DNA from: Gemmatimonas aurantiaca T-27 | GTDB lineage: Bacteria; Gemmatimonadota; Gemmatimonadetes; Gemmatimonadales; Gemmatimonadaceae | Assembly: GCF_000010305.1 (NCBI RefSeq) | Contig: NC_012489.1 | Span: forward strand, 3,355,646-3,419,645 | Direction: 5' to 3' | DNA length: 64,000 nucleotides | Shown here: positions 1 through 9,169 of the stretch, one piece after another | Position numbering within the stretch: the first letter of the stretch is position 1 | Layout of the letters: every line of letters starts with the position of its first letter | The notes under the pieces: generated by a model | Seen by the model: the letters and a program-made list of their open reading frames with translations, nothing else | Database searches by the model: none | What the model was told of the DNA's origin: nothing | Program-made: the position numbers and the translations under genes

Positions 1-1784
1 GCCGACGGTTGCATGCGTGGCCCAAAGGCGGCTTCCATGATCGGACCCGACTTGCCGGCAATATCGAGCCCCACTTCGTCGAGCAGCGTGAACGGTCCGA
101 CCGGAAAACCGAACTGCACCAACGCCTTGTCGATGTCCTCGATGGACGCCCCTTCGTCGACCATCCGGCCGCACTCGTTGAGATATGGCGCCAGGATGCG
201 GTTCACATAAAACCCCGCGCCATCCTGCACGACGATCACCGTCTTGCCAAGCTGCTTGCCGTAGGCCACGGCGGTCGCCGTGGTCTCCGCACTGGTCTCC
301 GGCGTGACAATCACCTCGAGCAGCGGCATGCGATGCACGGGCGAGAAGAAGTGCATGCCCAGCACCTGCTCCGGCCGTTTGGCGGCGCGCGCAATATCGC
401 GAATGGGGATGGTGCTGGTATTCGACGCAAAGATCGCCGCCGGTGTGGTTTCCTCGACCTCACGCAGCACCTGATGCTTCACATCGAGATCCTCGAACAC
501 GGCTTCGATCACCAGATCGACATTGGCGAAGCCGCGGTAATCCACGGTGCCGCCCACCAGTGACATGGTGTCGTCGAACTGGACCCGCGTGATCTGGCGC
601 TTGACGAGGCGTTCGCGCACCACATCGCGCACCGCCTTGAACCCCGACGCCAGCCGTTCGACCGTACCGTCCTTGAGCCGCACCACTGTGCCGGCTTGCA
701 CCGCCACCGCCGTGATGCCAGCCCCCATGAATCCCGCTCCCAGCACGCCGAGCTTGTGCACAGCACGTGGCGCCACGTTCTGGCCGGCGGGGAGCCCTGT
801 GTCTTTCTTGAGCGAGGTGGTGGCAAAAAACAGATAGGCGAGCTGACGGCATTCCGGCGACACGGCGAGTTCGCCAAAACGCTTCGCTTCCTCGAGCAGG
901 CCGGCGGCAAACGACTCGCGATAGCCGCGTTCGATCACGTCGAGCGCAGCAAACGGCGCTGGATAGTGACCACCGGTCTTCTTCGTCACGCTCTCGCGCG
1001 CCTTGCGAAAGATGATCGCGCGTCCCACCGAGTTTTCCTCGAGCGCACGCTCGACAAGACCGGGACGCCGCTCCCGTACCGCCGATCGATCGCCGTGCGC
1101 CAACTGGCGCGCACGCTGCATGGCCACATCGAGCAGGATCGCTGGGTGCACCAACTCGTGCACGAGCCCCATTGGCAGTGCCTTGCGGGCGCGCACATTC
1201 TTGCCGGTGAGAATCAGGTCGAGGGCCACCTGCAAACCCACCGTGCGTGGCAGCCGCTGTGTGCCGCCGGCGCCCGGTATCAACCCGAGCTGCACCTCAG
1301 GCAACGCCAGCACCGTCTTCGCATGATCGGTGATGATGCGGTGATGACAGGCCAGCGCCACTTCGAGGCCGCCGCCCAGCGCCGCCCCATGAATGGCCGC
1401 AATCACCGGCTTCCTGAGCGCGGCGAGGCGGTCGAGCAACAACTGTCCGCTGCGGGAGAGCCGTTCACCATCCACCGGGGCGGTGATGCGCTGCAGTTCT
1501 TCGATATCGGCGCCGGCAATCCAGCTATCTGTCTTGCCACTCACCAACACGGCTGCGACGATGGCCGCGTCCTGTTCGATGCGCAGGAAGAACTGTTCGA
1601 ACACCGGCCCGACGCGACTGTTCAGCGTGTTCACCGGCGATCCCGGCTGGTCGTAGGCGATCAGCGCGATGCCTTCATGCACCCGCAACGACAGTCCCAC
1701 CGTACTGTCCTCGAGCAACAGCGTGCCGGGCAGCGTGGCCACCGTCAGCCCTGCGCCCGATACATCGGATGCGGCACGACTCAT
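1..1784 (-). CDS. fadJ: Fatty-acid oxidation complex alpha subunit (enoyl-CoA hydratase / 3-hydroxyacyl-CoA dehydrogenase), 3' end cut by window edge
   Basis: This protein should hydrate trans-2-enoyl-CoA and then oxidise the 3-hydroxyacyl-CoA with NAD+, two central steps of beta-oxidation. The N-terminal crotonase domain (about residues 15-200) has the oxyanion-hole stretch IHGAALGGGLEVAL and the second catalytic glutamate in LPEVQLGLIPGAGG. The dehydrogenase domain starts near residue 320 with the NAD-binding motif LGAGFMGAG, and a downstream stretch reads GMHFFSPVHRMPLLEV, as in FadB/FadJ. About 594 codons lie in the window; family members have roughly 710, so about 120 C-terminal residues are missing. 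The ATG at 1784 overlaps the TGA of the thiolase gene (ATGA), which fits translational coupling in a two-gene operon. FadB is the alternative; FadJ fits better because the thiolase is FadI-like and lies upstream. Confidence 0.93.
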   Translation of the reverse strand, partial: MSRAASDVSGAGLTVATLPGTLLLEDSTVGLSLRVHEGIALIAYDQPGSPVNTLNSRVGPVFEQFFLRIEQDAAIVAAVLVSGKTDSWIAGADIEELQRITAPVDGERLSRSGQLLLDRLAALRKPVIAAIHGAALGGGLEVALACHHRIITDHAKTVLALPEVQLGLIPGAGGTQRLPRTVGLQVALDLILTGKNVRARKALPMGLVHELVHPAILLDVAMQRARQLAHGDRSAVRERRPGLVERALEENSVGRAIIFRKARESVTKKTGGHYPAPFAALDVIERGYRESFAAGLLEEAKRFGELAVSPECRQLAYLFFATTSLKKDTGLPAGQNVAPRAVHKLGVLGAGFMGAGITAVAVQAGTVVRLKDGTVERLASGFKAVRDVVRERLVKRQITRVQFDDTMSLVGGTVDYRGFANVDLVIEAVFEDLDVKHQVLREVEETTPAAIFASNTSTIPIRDIARAAKRPEQVLGMHFFSPVHRMPLLEVIVTPETSAETTATAVAYGKQLGKTVIVVQDGAGFYVNRILAPYLNECGRMVDEGASIEDIDKALVQFGFPVGPFTLLDEVGLDIAGKSGPIMEAAFGPRMQPS

Positions 1785-3076
1785 GTGCGCTCCACGATCA
1801 TCGCGTGCCCGAGTCCACCGGCCGCACACACGGTCAACATGCCGAACTGCGCGTCGCGACGTTGCAGTTCGTTGCACAGCGTGGTCACGATGCGCGCGCC
1901 GGTGGCGCCAAACGGATGGCCAATGGAGATCGAGCCACCCATCACGTTGAGACGCTCCGGATCCACTTCGCCCACCGGCGCACGGAAACCGCCCCGGTCT
2001 GCCCAGGCCTGCGACGTGAACCCCTGCAGGTTGCTGAGCACCTGGGCCGCAAACGCTTCGTGCATTTCGATGATGTCGAGGTCGTGCAGTGCGAGCCCGG
2101 CCCGTTGCAGCGCCAGCGGTGCCGCGAGCACCGGGGCCTGCAGCAACTGTTCACCCGGATCGACCGCAGCGTACGCGTATGAGCGGATGTAAGCGAGCGG
2201 CGTGTACCCCAACGCCTTCGCCCGGTCTTCACTCATGAGCAGCACCGCCGCTCCACCATCGGTGAGCGGTGAGGCATTGCCGGCCGTGACCGTGCCATAC
2301 AGCCGGTCGAACACCGGTTTGAGCGCCGCCAACTGTTCGTAGGTGGAATCCCGACGCACGCCATTGTCGGCGGCCAGCATGCTGTCGTGTTTTGGCGGTA
2401 CGGTCACCGGCGCAATCTCCGCCGTGAGTCGCCCATCATCGTGTCCGCGGGCCGCCATCTGATGCGAACGCAGCGCGAAACGGTCCTGCGCCTCACGGGC
2501 GATGCCATTGATCTTGGCCATCTTGTCGGCGCTCTGCCCCATCGTCTCACCCGTACTGGGCTCGGCGATCGCCGGCGTGATAGGCACAAGATCCCGGGGG
2601 CGCAACCGCGCCAGAATGGAGAGGCGCTGCGACAGACTGCGGGCCTTCGATGCGGCAACGAGGATGTCACTCATGCCGCGCGAATGCAGAATGGGCACCT
2701 GCGAGAGCGACTCACTGCCACCGGCGATCGCCACGTCGGCATGACCGAGCGCAATCTGGTCGGCCGCATCGGTGATGGCCTGGTTGGCAGACGCACAGGC
2801 GCGACCCACCGTATAGGCCTGCAACGACTTCGGAAAATGCGGCAGCAGCGAGACTTCGCGCGCAATGTTTGGGGCCATCACCGAAGGAATGACCGTCCCG
2901 AAGACCAGCAGGTCGGTCATCGAGGCATCCAAGGCCGTACGCTGCACCAATTCGGCCACCGCCAGCCGCCCGAGGTCGATGGCCGTGTAGTCCTTGAGCA
3001 GCGTGCCTGAGCGGGCAAATGGGGTCCGCACACCGGCCACGATCGCAACGCGCCGGCCGTTTCCAAAGGTGGCCAT
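1781..3076 (-). CDS. fadI: Acetyl-CoA C-acyltransferase (beta-ketothiolase), FadI type
   Basis: This thiolase cleaves 3-ketoacyl-CoA to acetyl-CoA and a shortened acyl-CoA, the last step of beta-oxidation. The nucleophilic cysteine lies in GRACASANQA (about Cys94). The HEAF-like stretch EMHEAFAAQ, the histidine in SIGHPFGATGARI and the C-terminal proton-donor cysteine in TVCAAGGLGHA are all present. At 431 residues it matches FadI (about 436) better than the shorter FadA. It is the first gene of the minus-strand pair, and its stop overlaps the start of fadJ, so the two subunits are probably made in balance. Its 5' end faces glpD across a 130-bp divergent gap. Confidence 0.94.
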   Translation of the reverse strand: MATFGNGRRVAIVAGVRTPFARSGTLLKDYTAIDLGRLAVAELVQRTALDASMTDLLVFGTVIPSVMAPNIAREVSLLPHFPKSLQAYTVGRACASANQAITDAADQIALGHADVAIAGGSESLSQVPILHSRGMSDILVAASKARSLSQRLSILARLRPRDLVPITPAIAEPSTGETMGQSADKMAKINGIAREAQDRFALRSHQMAARGHDDGRLTAEIAPVTVPPKHDSMLAADNGVRRDSTYEQLAALKPVFDRLYGTVTAGNASPLTDGGAAVLLMSEDRAKALGYTPLAYIRSYAYAAVDPGEQLLQAPVLAAPLALQRAGLALHDLDIIEMHEAFAAQVLSNLQGFTSQAWADRGGFRAPVGEVDPERLNVMGGSISIGHPFGATGARIVTTLCNELQRRDAQFGMLTVCAAGGLGHAMIVERT

Positions 3077-3206
3077 TCCTGCAAGCTAACGTTCACCCGG
3101 CTGGGTCGCCCACTCGACGGCCATTTGTCGTGACGGCAGGCACCCATGCCCAACAGCCCTGCCACCGGGGCTGGCCAACAGGCCCCCCGGGGCGCAATGT
3201 GCGCGC

Positions 3207-4850
3207 ATGGAACCGACCCAGGGCTGGCGCCCCGCCGCGATCGCCGCGCTGTCCAGCGAGCCTTTTGACATTCTCATCATTGGCGGGGGCATCACCGGGG
3301 CGGGCGTCGCCCGTGAGGCAGCCCTGGCGGGTTATCGCACAGCCCTGGTGGAACGCGACGACTTCGGCGCCGGAACCTCATCACGGTCCTCACGGCTCGT
3401 GCACGGCGGCGTGCGCTATCTGGAGCATGGGCATCTGGGCCTGGTGTTCGAGTCGAGCCGCGAGCGCCGGCTGCTGCTGTCCCTGGCCCCGCACCTGGTC
3501 CGTCCGCTGGCCTTTACGTGGCCGGTGTATCGCGGTGCCCGGGTGCCCCGCTGGAAAGTGCGAGCGGGGCTGGCGCTCTACGACGCCCTGTCACTCTTTC
3601 GCAATGTGCATCGGCATCAGGGACTGAGTCGCGAAGGCGTGTTGTCGCACGAACCCGCCCTCAATCGTGATGCCCTCGTGGGAGGCGCCCGCTACTGGGA
3701 TGCCGCCACCGACGACTCCCGGCTGACGCTGGCCAATGCCCAGGCCGCAGCCGACGCGGGCGCCACAGTCCTCAATCACTGCGCTGCCGCAGCCGGCATT
3801 CACGATGGCGCCCGCCTGGTCGGTGTGGTGGCCGAAGACCGACTGACGGGTAACCGCTTCGATGTGCGTGCCCGCGTGGTCATCAACGCCACCGGGCCAT
3901 GGAGTGATGCCACATCGGCGCTGACGGGCGAGGCCAAAGGCTCACAGGTGCTGGGTTCGGCCGGTGCCCACGTCGCCGTACCGCGCCAGCGCATTGGCAA
4001 CCGCGATGCGCTCACCATTGTTTCGCCACTCGATGGACGAGTGATGTTCGTGCTGCCGGCCGGCGCGCACGCCATCATCGGCACCACCGAACAACCGGCG
4101 CGGCGCGGTCCCGATGACATCCGCGCCACCATCGCCGACGTCACCTACTTGCTGCAGTCGGTGAATCGGGTCTTCCCCTTCGCACAGTTGTCTCTCGATG
4201 ACGTCATCACGGCGTGGTGTGGGATTCGTCCGCTGGCGATCGCCCGCGCCGGTGAACACAACGCCAATGCGGCGTCGCGTGAACACGCCATCTCGCGTCG
4301 AGCCGACGGCCAGTTGAGTGTGACCGGCGGCAAACTGACCACGTATCGCGCCATGGCGGCGGATATCCTCCGCCACGCCTTGCGGGAACTGGGTGAGCCG
4401 GCACCACCGCCAGCCGTGAGTCGCACCACGCCCTTGCCGGGGGGCGACTGGAATTCCCGCGAGGCCGTCGTGGCCGAGGCCAGTGCCACCACACATGACG
4501 TGGCAGTCGCCGAGCGTCTCGCGCAGGCGTACGGCAGCGGCTGGCGCAATGTGTGGAGCTATGTGCAGCGCGATCCACGGCTCGGCGCGCGGGTGTCCGA
4601 CGACCTGCCCTATCTGTCCGCCGAGGTGGCGTACGCCGTCGAGCGCGAATGGAGCTGCACGTTTGCCGACGTGTTGGTGCGGCGTACCCACCTGGCATTC
4701 GAGACGCGGGATCACGGCGTCGCCGCGGCGCAGCGGATCGCACCGTTGATGCAGGCCCGCCTCGGGTGGAGCGACGCGGAGCGGGAGCGTCAACTGGCCG
4801 CGTATGCCGCAGACGTCGCGCGTCTTTTCACCATCGATGGCATGAGCTGA
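3207..4850 (+). CDS. glpD: FAD-dependent glycerol-3-phosphate dehydrogenase
   Basis: GlpD oxidises glycerol-3-phosphate to dihydroxyacetone phosphate at the membrane and passes electrons to quinone. The N-terminus has the dinucleotide-binding motif IIGGGITGAG (about residues 24-33), followed by ERDDFGAGTSSRSSRLVHGG and RYLEHG, all typical of the GlpD/GlpA FAD domain. The stretch GGKLTTYRAMA, typical of the family, lies near residue 375. The C-terminal DAO_C-type domain follows. Its 547 residues are within the normal range. It is monocistronic, divergent from the fad genes and convergent with the reductase gene at 4866; the 15-bp gap holds a shared hairpin. I see no glpF or glpK nearby. Confidence 0.94.
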   Translation: MEPTQGWRPAAIAALSSEPFDILIIGGGITGAGVAREAALAGYRTALVERDDFGAGTSSRSSRLVHGGVRYLEHGHLGLVFESSRERRLLLSLAPHLVRPLAFTWPVYRGARVPRWKVRAGLALYDALSLFRNVHRHQGLSREGVLSHEPALNRDALVGGARYWDAATDDSRLTLANAQAAADAGATVLNHCAAAAGIHDGARLVGVVAEDRLTGNRFDVRARVVINATGPWSDATSALTGEAKGSQVLGSAGAHVAVPRQRIGNRDALTIVSPLDGRVMFVLPAGAHAIIGTTEQPARRGPDDIRATIADVTYLLQSVNRVFPFAQLSLDDVITAWCGIRPLAIARAGEHNANAASREHAISRRADGQLSVTGGKLTTYRAMAADILRHALRELGEPAPPPAVSRTTPLPGGDWNSREAVVAEASATTHDVAVAERLAQAYGSGWRNVWSYVQRDPRLGARVSDDLPYLSAEVAYAVEREWSCTFADVLVRRTHLAFETRDHGVAAAQRIAPLMQARLGWSDAERERQLAAYAADVARLFTIDGMS

Positions 4851-4870
4851 CACACTGGAGGCGTGTCAGC
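4846..4870. terminator. Hairpin spanning both convergent stop codons (glpD and the MDR reductase)
   Basis: GCTGACAC (4846-4853) and GTGTCAGC (4863-4870) form a perfect 8-bp stem with a 9-nt loop. The glpD stop TGA (4848-4850) and the reductase stop (4866-4868 on the minus strand) both sit inside the stem. There is no T-tract on either side, so a role as a bidirectional terminator is an inference from position and symmetry. Confidence 0.45.
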
Positions 4871-5846
4871 GCACCAGCAGCACCTTACCGTTGCGTTGGG
4901 CCTGCGCAGCGGCCGTCACGGCCTCGTGCAACTGTGCCAGCGGGTACGTGGCCTGCACACGCGCAGCGAGTTCCCCGCGCTGAATCATACCGACGAGCCC
5001 ATCGTACACCACCTGCTGTTCGGCGGGCGTGGTGCGACGGAACCAGTTCACCAGCCAAAATCCACGGACCGTGATATCGCGAAAGATCAGCGAACGCGGC
5101 GTGACGCGGCTCGATTCACCACCGGACGCGCCGTAATTCACCACGGTGCCCGTGGGCACGAGTGAGGACGCAATACGTTCCGTGGCACTGCCACCCACCG
5201 CATCGAATCCGAGACGGATTTTTGCACGCTGCGTGGCGTCGACCACGCGCTCCGGCAGATCTGGCCCATCGAGCAGCACCACATCGGCACCCATCTGCAG
5301 GAGTGGCGCAATGAGTGCCTCGCGGCGCACCACGTTCACGGTGCGCACACCACGACGCCGGGCGAGCTGGATGACGTACTCACCCACCCCGCTGTTCGCC
5401 GCGTTCTGGATGATCCAGTCTCCCGCCTCCAGCGCCACAAAATCACGCAGCAGCAATTCAGCGGTGGGCGGATTGACGCGCACCATGGCGAGTTGCAGCA
5501 GGTCCGCATCGGTGGGCACCGACCACAGTTGATCAGCCGGTGCGAGCATGTGGGATGCCCACGTGCCGTAACCCGGTGGCATCACCACACGCTCACCGAT
5601 ACGGATACGACTCACGCCTTCGCCCACGGCGACGATCTCACCGACGGCCTCGTTGCCCGCCACCGCCGGCAGCGCCGGCAACAATCCGTACTGACCCGTA
5701 ATGGTGAGCAGGTCGGACGGATTGATCGGCGCCGCCAACATCTCGACGAGGGCCTGCCCCGCTCGGGGCACCGGCGTGTCGCGTTCGATCAGGTGCAACA
5801 GAGCATGCAGCGCCGGACCGCGCTCACTGTATTCCGCGCGGATCAT
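4866..5846 (-). CDS. Zinc-independent medium-chain dehydrogenase/reductase (enoyl reductase or quinone reductase type)
   Basis: This is an MDR-superfamily oxidoreductase expected to use NAD(P)H. The GroES-like N-terminal half includes the motif PINPSDLLTITGQYG and GNEAVGEIVAVGEGV. The nucleotide-binding half carries QNAANSGVGEYVIQLARRRG (residues about 140-160), which resembles the mitochondrial trans-2-enoyl-CoA reductase (MECR/ETR1) group more than zinc alcohol dehydrogenases. No structural-zinc cysteine cluster is visible. I chose the ATG at 5846, which gives 326 residues; longer in-frame starts would overlap greA and add an unlikely Cys/Arg-rich leader. It lies 13 bp after greA on the same strand and is probably co-transcribed with it. 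The substrate cannot be assigned. Confidence 0.8.
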   Translation of the reverse strand: MIRAEYSERGPALHALLHLIERDTPVPRAGQALVEMLAAPINPSDLLTITGQYGLLPALPAVAGNEAVGEIVAVGEGVSRIRIGERVVMPPGYGTWASHMLAPADQLWSVPTDADLLQLAMVRVNPPTAELLLRDFVALEAGDWIIQNAANSGVGEYVIQLARRRGVRTVNVVRREALIAPLLQMGADVVLLDGPDLPERVVDATQRAKIRLGFDAVGGSATERIASSLVPTGTVVNYGASGGESSRVTPRSLIFRDITVRGFWLVNWFRRTTPAEQQVVYDGLVGMIQRGELAARVQATYPLAQLHEAVTAAAQAQRNGKVLLVR

Positions 5847-5859
5847 CGGGCGCGCCGCA

Positions 5860-6345
5860 TCACACGACTTCTTCGGCGTTGCGATCGTGGATGGTCTGCA
5901 ACTCCACAATCTGCAGTTTGCGAATACGCGTGGGCAGCTTGAGAATAGCTTCCTCACCCACGGACTTGCCCTGCAACGCGCGGCCAATGGGCGATCCCAT
6001 GGTCACGTGTCCGTCGTGCAATTCGCCCGCATCACCGAACACCAGTTCGTACGTTTCACGCGCCTTGGACTGGAGATCCTCGACGATCACCTTCGAACCC
6101 AGACCCACCCGGTCACCGGGGATCTGCGTGATATCGATATTCGCGAGCTTCGTGACGCGCTGCGTGAGCTGTCCCAGGCGTGCCTGCACGAACTGCTGGC
6201 GTTCGAGCGCAGCCTTGTACTCGCTATTCTCCTTCAAGTCGCCAAGCTCGACGGCTTTCCGGATTTCGTTGGGCAGCGTGACGTTCAGCTCGAACTGGAG
6301 CTTCTCCACTTCACGCGCCATCTGAGCGATGAGTTCCTGGAACAT
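5860..6345 (-). CDS. greA: Transcription elongation factor GreA
   Basis: GreA enters the RNA polymerase secondary channel and stimulates cleavage of backtracked transcripts. The N-terminal coiled coil contains the family signature LGDLKENSEYKAALERQ (about residues 34-50), including the acidic tip that helps coordinate the catalytic metal. The C-terminal FKBP-like domain contains VTMGSPIGRALQGKSVGEE. The length of 161 residues is normal for the family. It is followed after 13 bp by the MDR reductase gene. A hairpin at 6380-6405 separates it from the LOG-family gene upstream, so it probably has its own promoter. Confidence 0.96.
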   Translation of the reverse strand: MFQELIAQMAREVEKLQFELNVTLPNEIRKAVELGDLKENSEYKAALERQQFVQARLGQLTQRVTKLANIDITQIPGDRVGLGSKVIVEDLQSKARETYELVFGDAGELHDGHVTMGSPIGRALQGKSVGEEAILKLPTRIRKLQIVELQTIHDRNAEEVV

Positions 6346-6379
6346 GCGCTTTCAGCTCACGGATGGGTAATAAAGGCGA

Positions 6380-6405
6380 GCGCCCGACCGTTCCCGGCCG
6401 GGCGC
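6380..6405 (-). terminator. GC-rich hairpin, probable terminator of the LOG-family gene
   Basis: GCGCCCGACCG (6380-6390) pairs with CGGCCGGGCGC (6395-6405) with one mismatch and a 4-nt loop. Reading on the minus strand, the hairpin is followed by TCGCCTTTATTA, a weak U-rich tract. It lies between the LOG gene (stop at 6535) and greA (start at 6345), in the right place to end the LOG transcript. Confidence 0.5.
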
Positions 6406-6534
6406 GTTTCCTCTTGGGGCAATATGCCACTTCTGCTCGCGACTTCAAGCCGTCGACGAAGTGGCAGATATGAACCCTCCATGACCCCGGGCCATGGGAA
6501 AGGTTCCGTGCGTCGTTTTCTGCGTCCTTCCGAG

Positions 6535-7626
6535 CTACGCCTCGATGCGCGTGGCGATTTCATGCACCTGCGCGGCGTGCGCATCGATCACGGCCTGCGC
6601 CGCTTCCGCAGGATCGTCAGTGAGCGTGAGCAGATCGAGATCACCGGGGGAAACCTTGCCCTCGGCCGCCACGCGCGACGTGATCCAACGGATAAGCCCG
6701 GCCCAGTAGTGGCGGCCGAAGAGAATGATGGGGAACTGATAGATCTTGCCCGTCTGCACCAGTGTGAGCGCCTCGAAGAGCTCATCGAGTGTGCCAAAAC
6801 CACCGGGGAAGATGATGAACGCATTCGAATACTTGATGAACATGGTCTTCCGCACAAAGAAGTACCGGAAGTTCACCAACGTATCGACATACGGATTCGC
6901 ACCCTGCTCAAACGGCAATTCGATGTTGCAGCCCACGGAATGCCCTTTGCCTTCACGGGCCCCCTTGTTGGCGGCTTCCATGATGCCCGGGCCGGCACCG
7001 GTGATGATGGAGAATCCCTGCTCGGCGAGCAGACGTGCCGTTTCGCGCGCCGCCTGATACTGCGGGTCGTCGGGTCCCGTGCGGGCCGATCCAAAGATCG
7101 TGACACCCTTCTGAATATCCGCGAGTGCATCGAACCCCTCGACGAACTCCGAGGTGATGCGCTGCACCCGCCACGGATCACTCAACGTGAACGACGCCGT
7201 GGCCTCCGAGGGTGCCTGCAGCAGCTTCTCGTCTTCCGTCAGCATGGGGCGATCGCGGATCGCCTGGTCCACCAGACGCGGATCCATGCGCCGCACCGCC
7301 CGCGCACCACTCGACACGAGCGTGCGCGTACCGGCGGGCTCACGTCCCGCCTTCCGGTGTCCTTCTTCGGTGCGCTCCTTGAGCCCCTCGAGTGATTCGT
7401 GCTCGGCACGCGCCCGGGTGCTGGGCGACGCGGTCTTGCCCCCCGCGGTCTTGAGCTCGGGCGTATTGGAGGTCTTCGACGATGTCTTTGCAGACTTCGC
7501 TGCCGACGTTTTTGCGGCGGGCTTCGCCACAGACTTTGCCCCAGACGTGCGCGCCGCCTTCTTCGAGGACGTAGCGGCAGTCTTGGTGGACGTCTTCCGG
7601 GGCGTCGGGCGCGGAGATTTGGCCAT
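6535..7626 (-). CDS. LOG-family (TIGR00730-like) protein with a lysine/alanine-rich N-terminal tail
   Basis: The C-terminal two thirds is a Rossmann-fold LOG domain with the signature PGGFGTLDELFEALT and the upstream stretch TGAGPGIMEAANKGA. LOG enzymes release free cytokinin-like bases from nucleoside monophosphates, and some bacterial members are nucleotide hydrolases. The first 80 or so residues are different: a low-complexity tail of K, A, S, T and P that resembles histone H1 C-terminal tails and AlgP-like proteins, which bind nucleic acids through charge. I chose the ATG at 7626 (363 residues); the frame extends upstream, but that part overlaps the divergent gene at 7691. The tail-plus-LOG fusion is unusual; the domain is certain, the tail function is not. 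Confidence 0.85.
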   Translation of the reverse strand: MAKSPRPTPRKTSTKTAATSSKKAARTSGAKSVAKPAAKTSAAKSAKTSSKTSNTPELKTAGGKTASPSTRARAEHESLEGLKERTEEGHRKAGREPAGTRTLVSSGARAVRRMDPRLVDQAIRDRPMLTEDEKLLQAPSEATASFTLSDPWRVQRITSEFVEGFDALADIQKGVTIFGSARTGPDDPQYQAARETARLLAEQGFSIITGAGPGIMEAANKGAREGKGHSVGCNIELPFEQGANPYVDTLVNFRYFFVRKTMFIKYSNAFIIFPGGFGTLDELFEALTLVQTGKIYQFPIILFGRHYWAGLIRWITSRVAAEGKVSPGDLDLLTLTDDPAEAAQAVIDAHAAQVHEIATRIEA

Positions 7627-7690
7627 GAGAATTTCGGTGGGAGACTCGAGGGGCACCGACAGCACGGTCCATGCGCTACGATGTGAACCC

Positions 7691-9145
7691 ATGATGCATG
7701 ATATCACTCCGCCCAGGCACCTGCTGCTGGTCGTGGCAGATGGGCTTCGGCCCGATGTGCTGGCGGAGTGCATGGAACGCGGCGACGTGCCGACGCTGTC
7801 GGCACTACGCACCCATGGCAGTTACCACGCAGTGAGCGCGTCGTTCCCTTCGGTCACCGGACCGGCGTACATACCTTTTTTGATGGGGCGACATCCGGCG
7901 CGTGCCGGACTGCCGGGACTGCGCTGGTACGACCGAGCCCGATCACTCGCCTGGTCGCCAGCACAAAGCCGCAGCTACGCCGGTATCGATATCTGGCATG
8001 TCGACCGGGATGTGGACCCGACCTCACCCACCCTATTTGAGCTCGCACAGCCATCGCTGAGCTCTTCGTGTATGCTGGCACGTGGGGCTTCGCATGGTCG
8101 CATTGGCCGTTCCGTCGCCTGGATGTTGCGTGCAGCTCCGACACACTTCCGCGGCGATCTGGAGGGATGGCGGCGCGTGGAGCAACGCGCCATGCAGCAG
8201 TTTCTACACCGATTTGCCCAGGTGCAGCCACGCCTGTCCGTGATGGTGGTGTCAGGCCCCGACAAGTTCTCGCACCAGCGTGGCCCATTCTCGGAGATCG
8301 TGCGTCGCTCGGTGCTCGATATCGAACATGCCGTCACCATGGCCAAGGCCATGGCGGATCGTGATGGATGGGGCGATCGACTCCATGTCTGGTTGGTGGG
8401 CGATCATGGGCACGCGCCCGTCACACAGCACGACGATCTGCATGGCTGGCTCGAAAGCGAATCACTGCGCGTGCTCGCACACCCCCAACTGTTCGTGCGA
8501 CGGCCCGATATCGCGCTGATGGTCGGTGGCAATGCCATGGCACACCTCTACGTGGATCCGGCGCAGCGCACACGCCGCTGGTGGCCCGATCAACCGGCTC
8601 GTTGGCACACGCTGCACGAGCGTCTCCTGGCTCGACCATCGGTGGACCTGCTGTGTGTGGCCGAATCACCAACGGTCTCTCAGGTACAACACGCGCAACG
8701 TGGTGCGGCGCGCATCGTGCACGTACCGGCGCAGCAGTTCGAGGCCGAGCGATGGTCCTACCTGCCGCTGGCCGACGGCGATCCGCTGCAACTGGGAGGC
8801 GCGCACCTCAACCTCGATGCCTGCGATGCCTGGAACGCATCGGCCAACACCAACTACCCCGATGCCCTGGTGCAGTTGTCGCTGCTCACCACGGCGGCGC
8901 GATCGGGGGACATCATCATTTCGGCGAGCCCCGGGTGGGATCTGCGCACGCGCTTCGAACCCGTGGTGCACGTGTCCACACACGGCGCGTTGTTGCGCGA
9001 CCAGATGCTTGCCCCGTTGCTGCTGGACACTCCATCTGCCCGGCTGCCGCAGCGCACGTCGGATGTGGTACCGAGTGCGCTCGACTTGTTGGGGCTCCCA
9101 CCGCTGCCATTCGCCGAAGGTCGGTCGTTTCTGCGCACGGTATGA
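7691..9145 (+). CDS. Alkaline-phosphatase-superfamily protein (type I phosphodiesterase / nucleotide pyrophosphatase-like)
   Basis: The N-terminus LLLVVADGLRPDVLAE gives the first metal-binding aspartate, and FPSVTGPAYIPFLMGRHP places a serine/threonine nucleophile region as in type I phosphodiesterases. A second metal-ligand motif is VWLVGDHGHAPV (about residues 235-246), and a further histidine lies in VVHVSTHGALL. These are consistent with a two-metal hydrolase acting on phosphoesters or nucleotides. No signal peptide is evident, so it is probably cytoplasmic. The start is ATG 7691, just after a TACGAT element (7677-7682) and without an obvious Shine-Dalgarno site. It is 484 residues long and monocistronic. 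The substrate cannot be read from sequence. Confidence 0.78.
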   Translation: MMHDITPPRHLLLVVADGLRPDVLAECMERGDVPTLSALRTHGSYHAVSASFPSVTGPAYIPFLMGRHPARAGLPGLRWYDRARSLAWSPAQSRSYAGIDIWHVDRDVDPTSPTLFELAQPSLSSSCMLARGASHGRIGRSVAWMLRAAPTHFRGDLEGWRRVEQRAMQQFLHRFAQVQPRLSVMVVSGPDKFSHQRGPFSEIVRRSVLDIEHAVTMAKAMADRDGWGDRLHVWLVGDHGHAPVTQHDDLHGWLESESLRVLAHPQLFVRRPDIALMVGGNAMAHLYVDPAQRTRRWWPDQPARWHTLHERLLARPSVDLLCVAESPTVSQVQHAQRGAARIVHVPAQQFEAERWSYLPLADGDPLQLGGAHLNLDACDAWNASANTNYPDALVQLSLLTTAARSGDIIISASPGWDLRTRFEPVVHVSTHGALLRDQMLAPLLLDTPSARLPQRTSDVVPSALDLLGLPPLPFAEGRSFLRTV

Positions 9146-9169
9146 GGCAACGAGAGGCTCCCGCTGCCG

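Noticed and set aside
696-2192. Long plus-strand open frame across fadJ and the fadI end
   Set aside because: It is an Arg/His-rich shadow of well-supported minus-strand genes and shows no family features.
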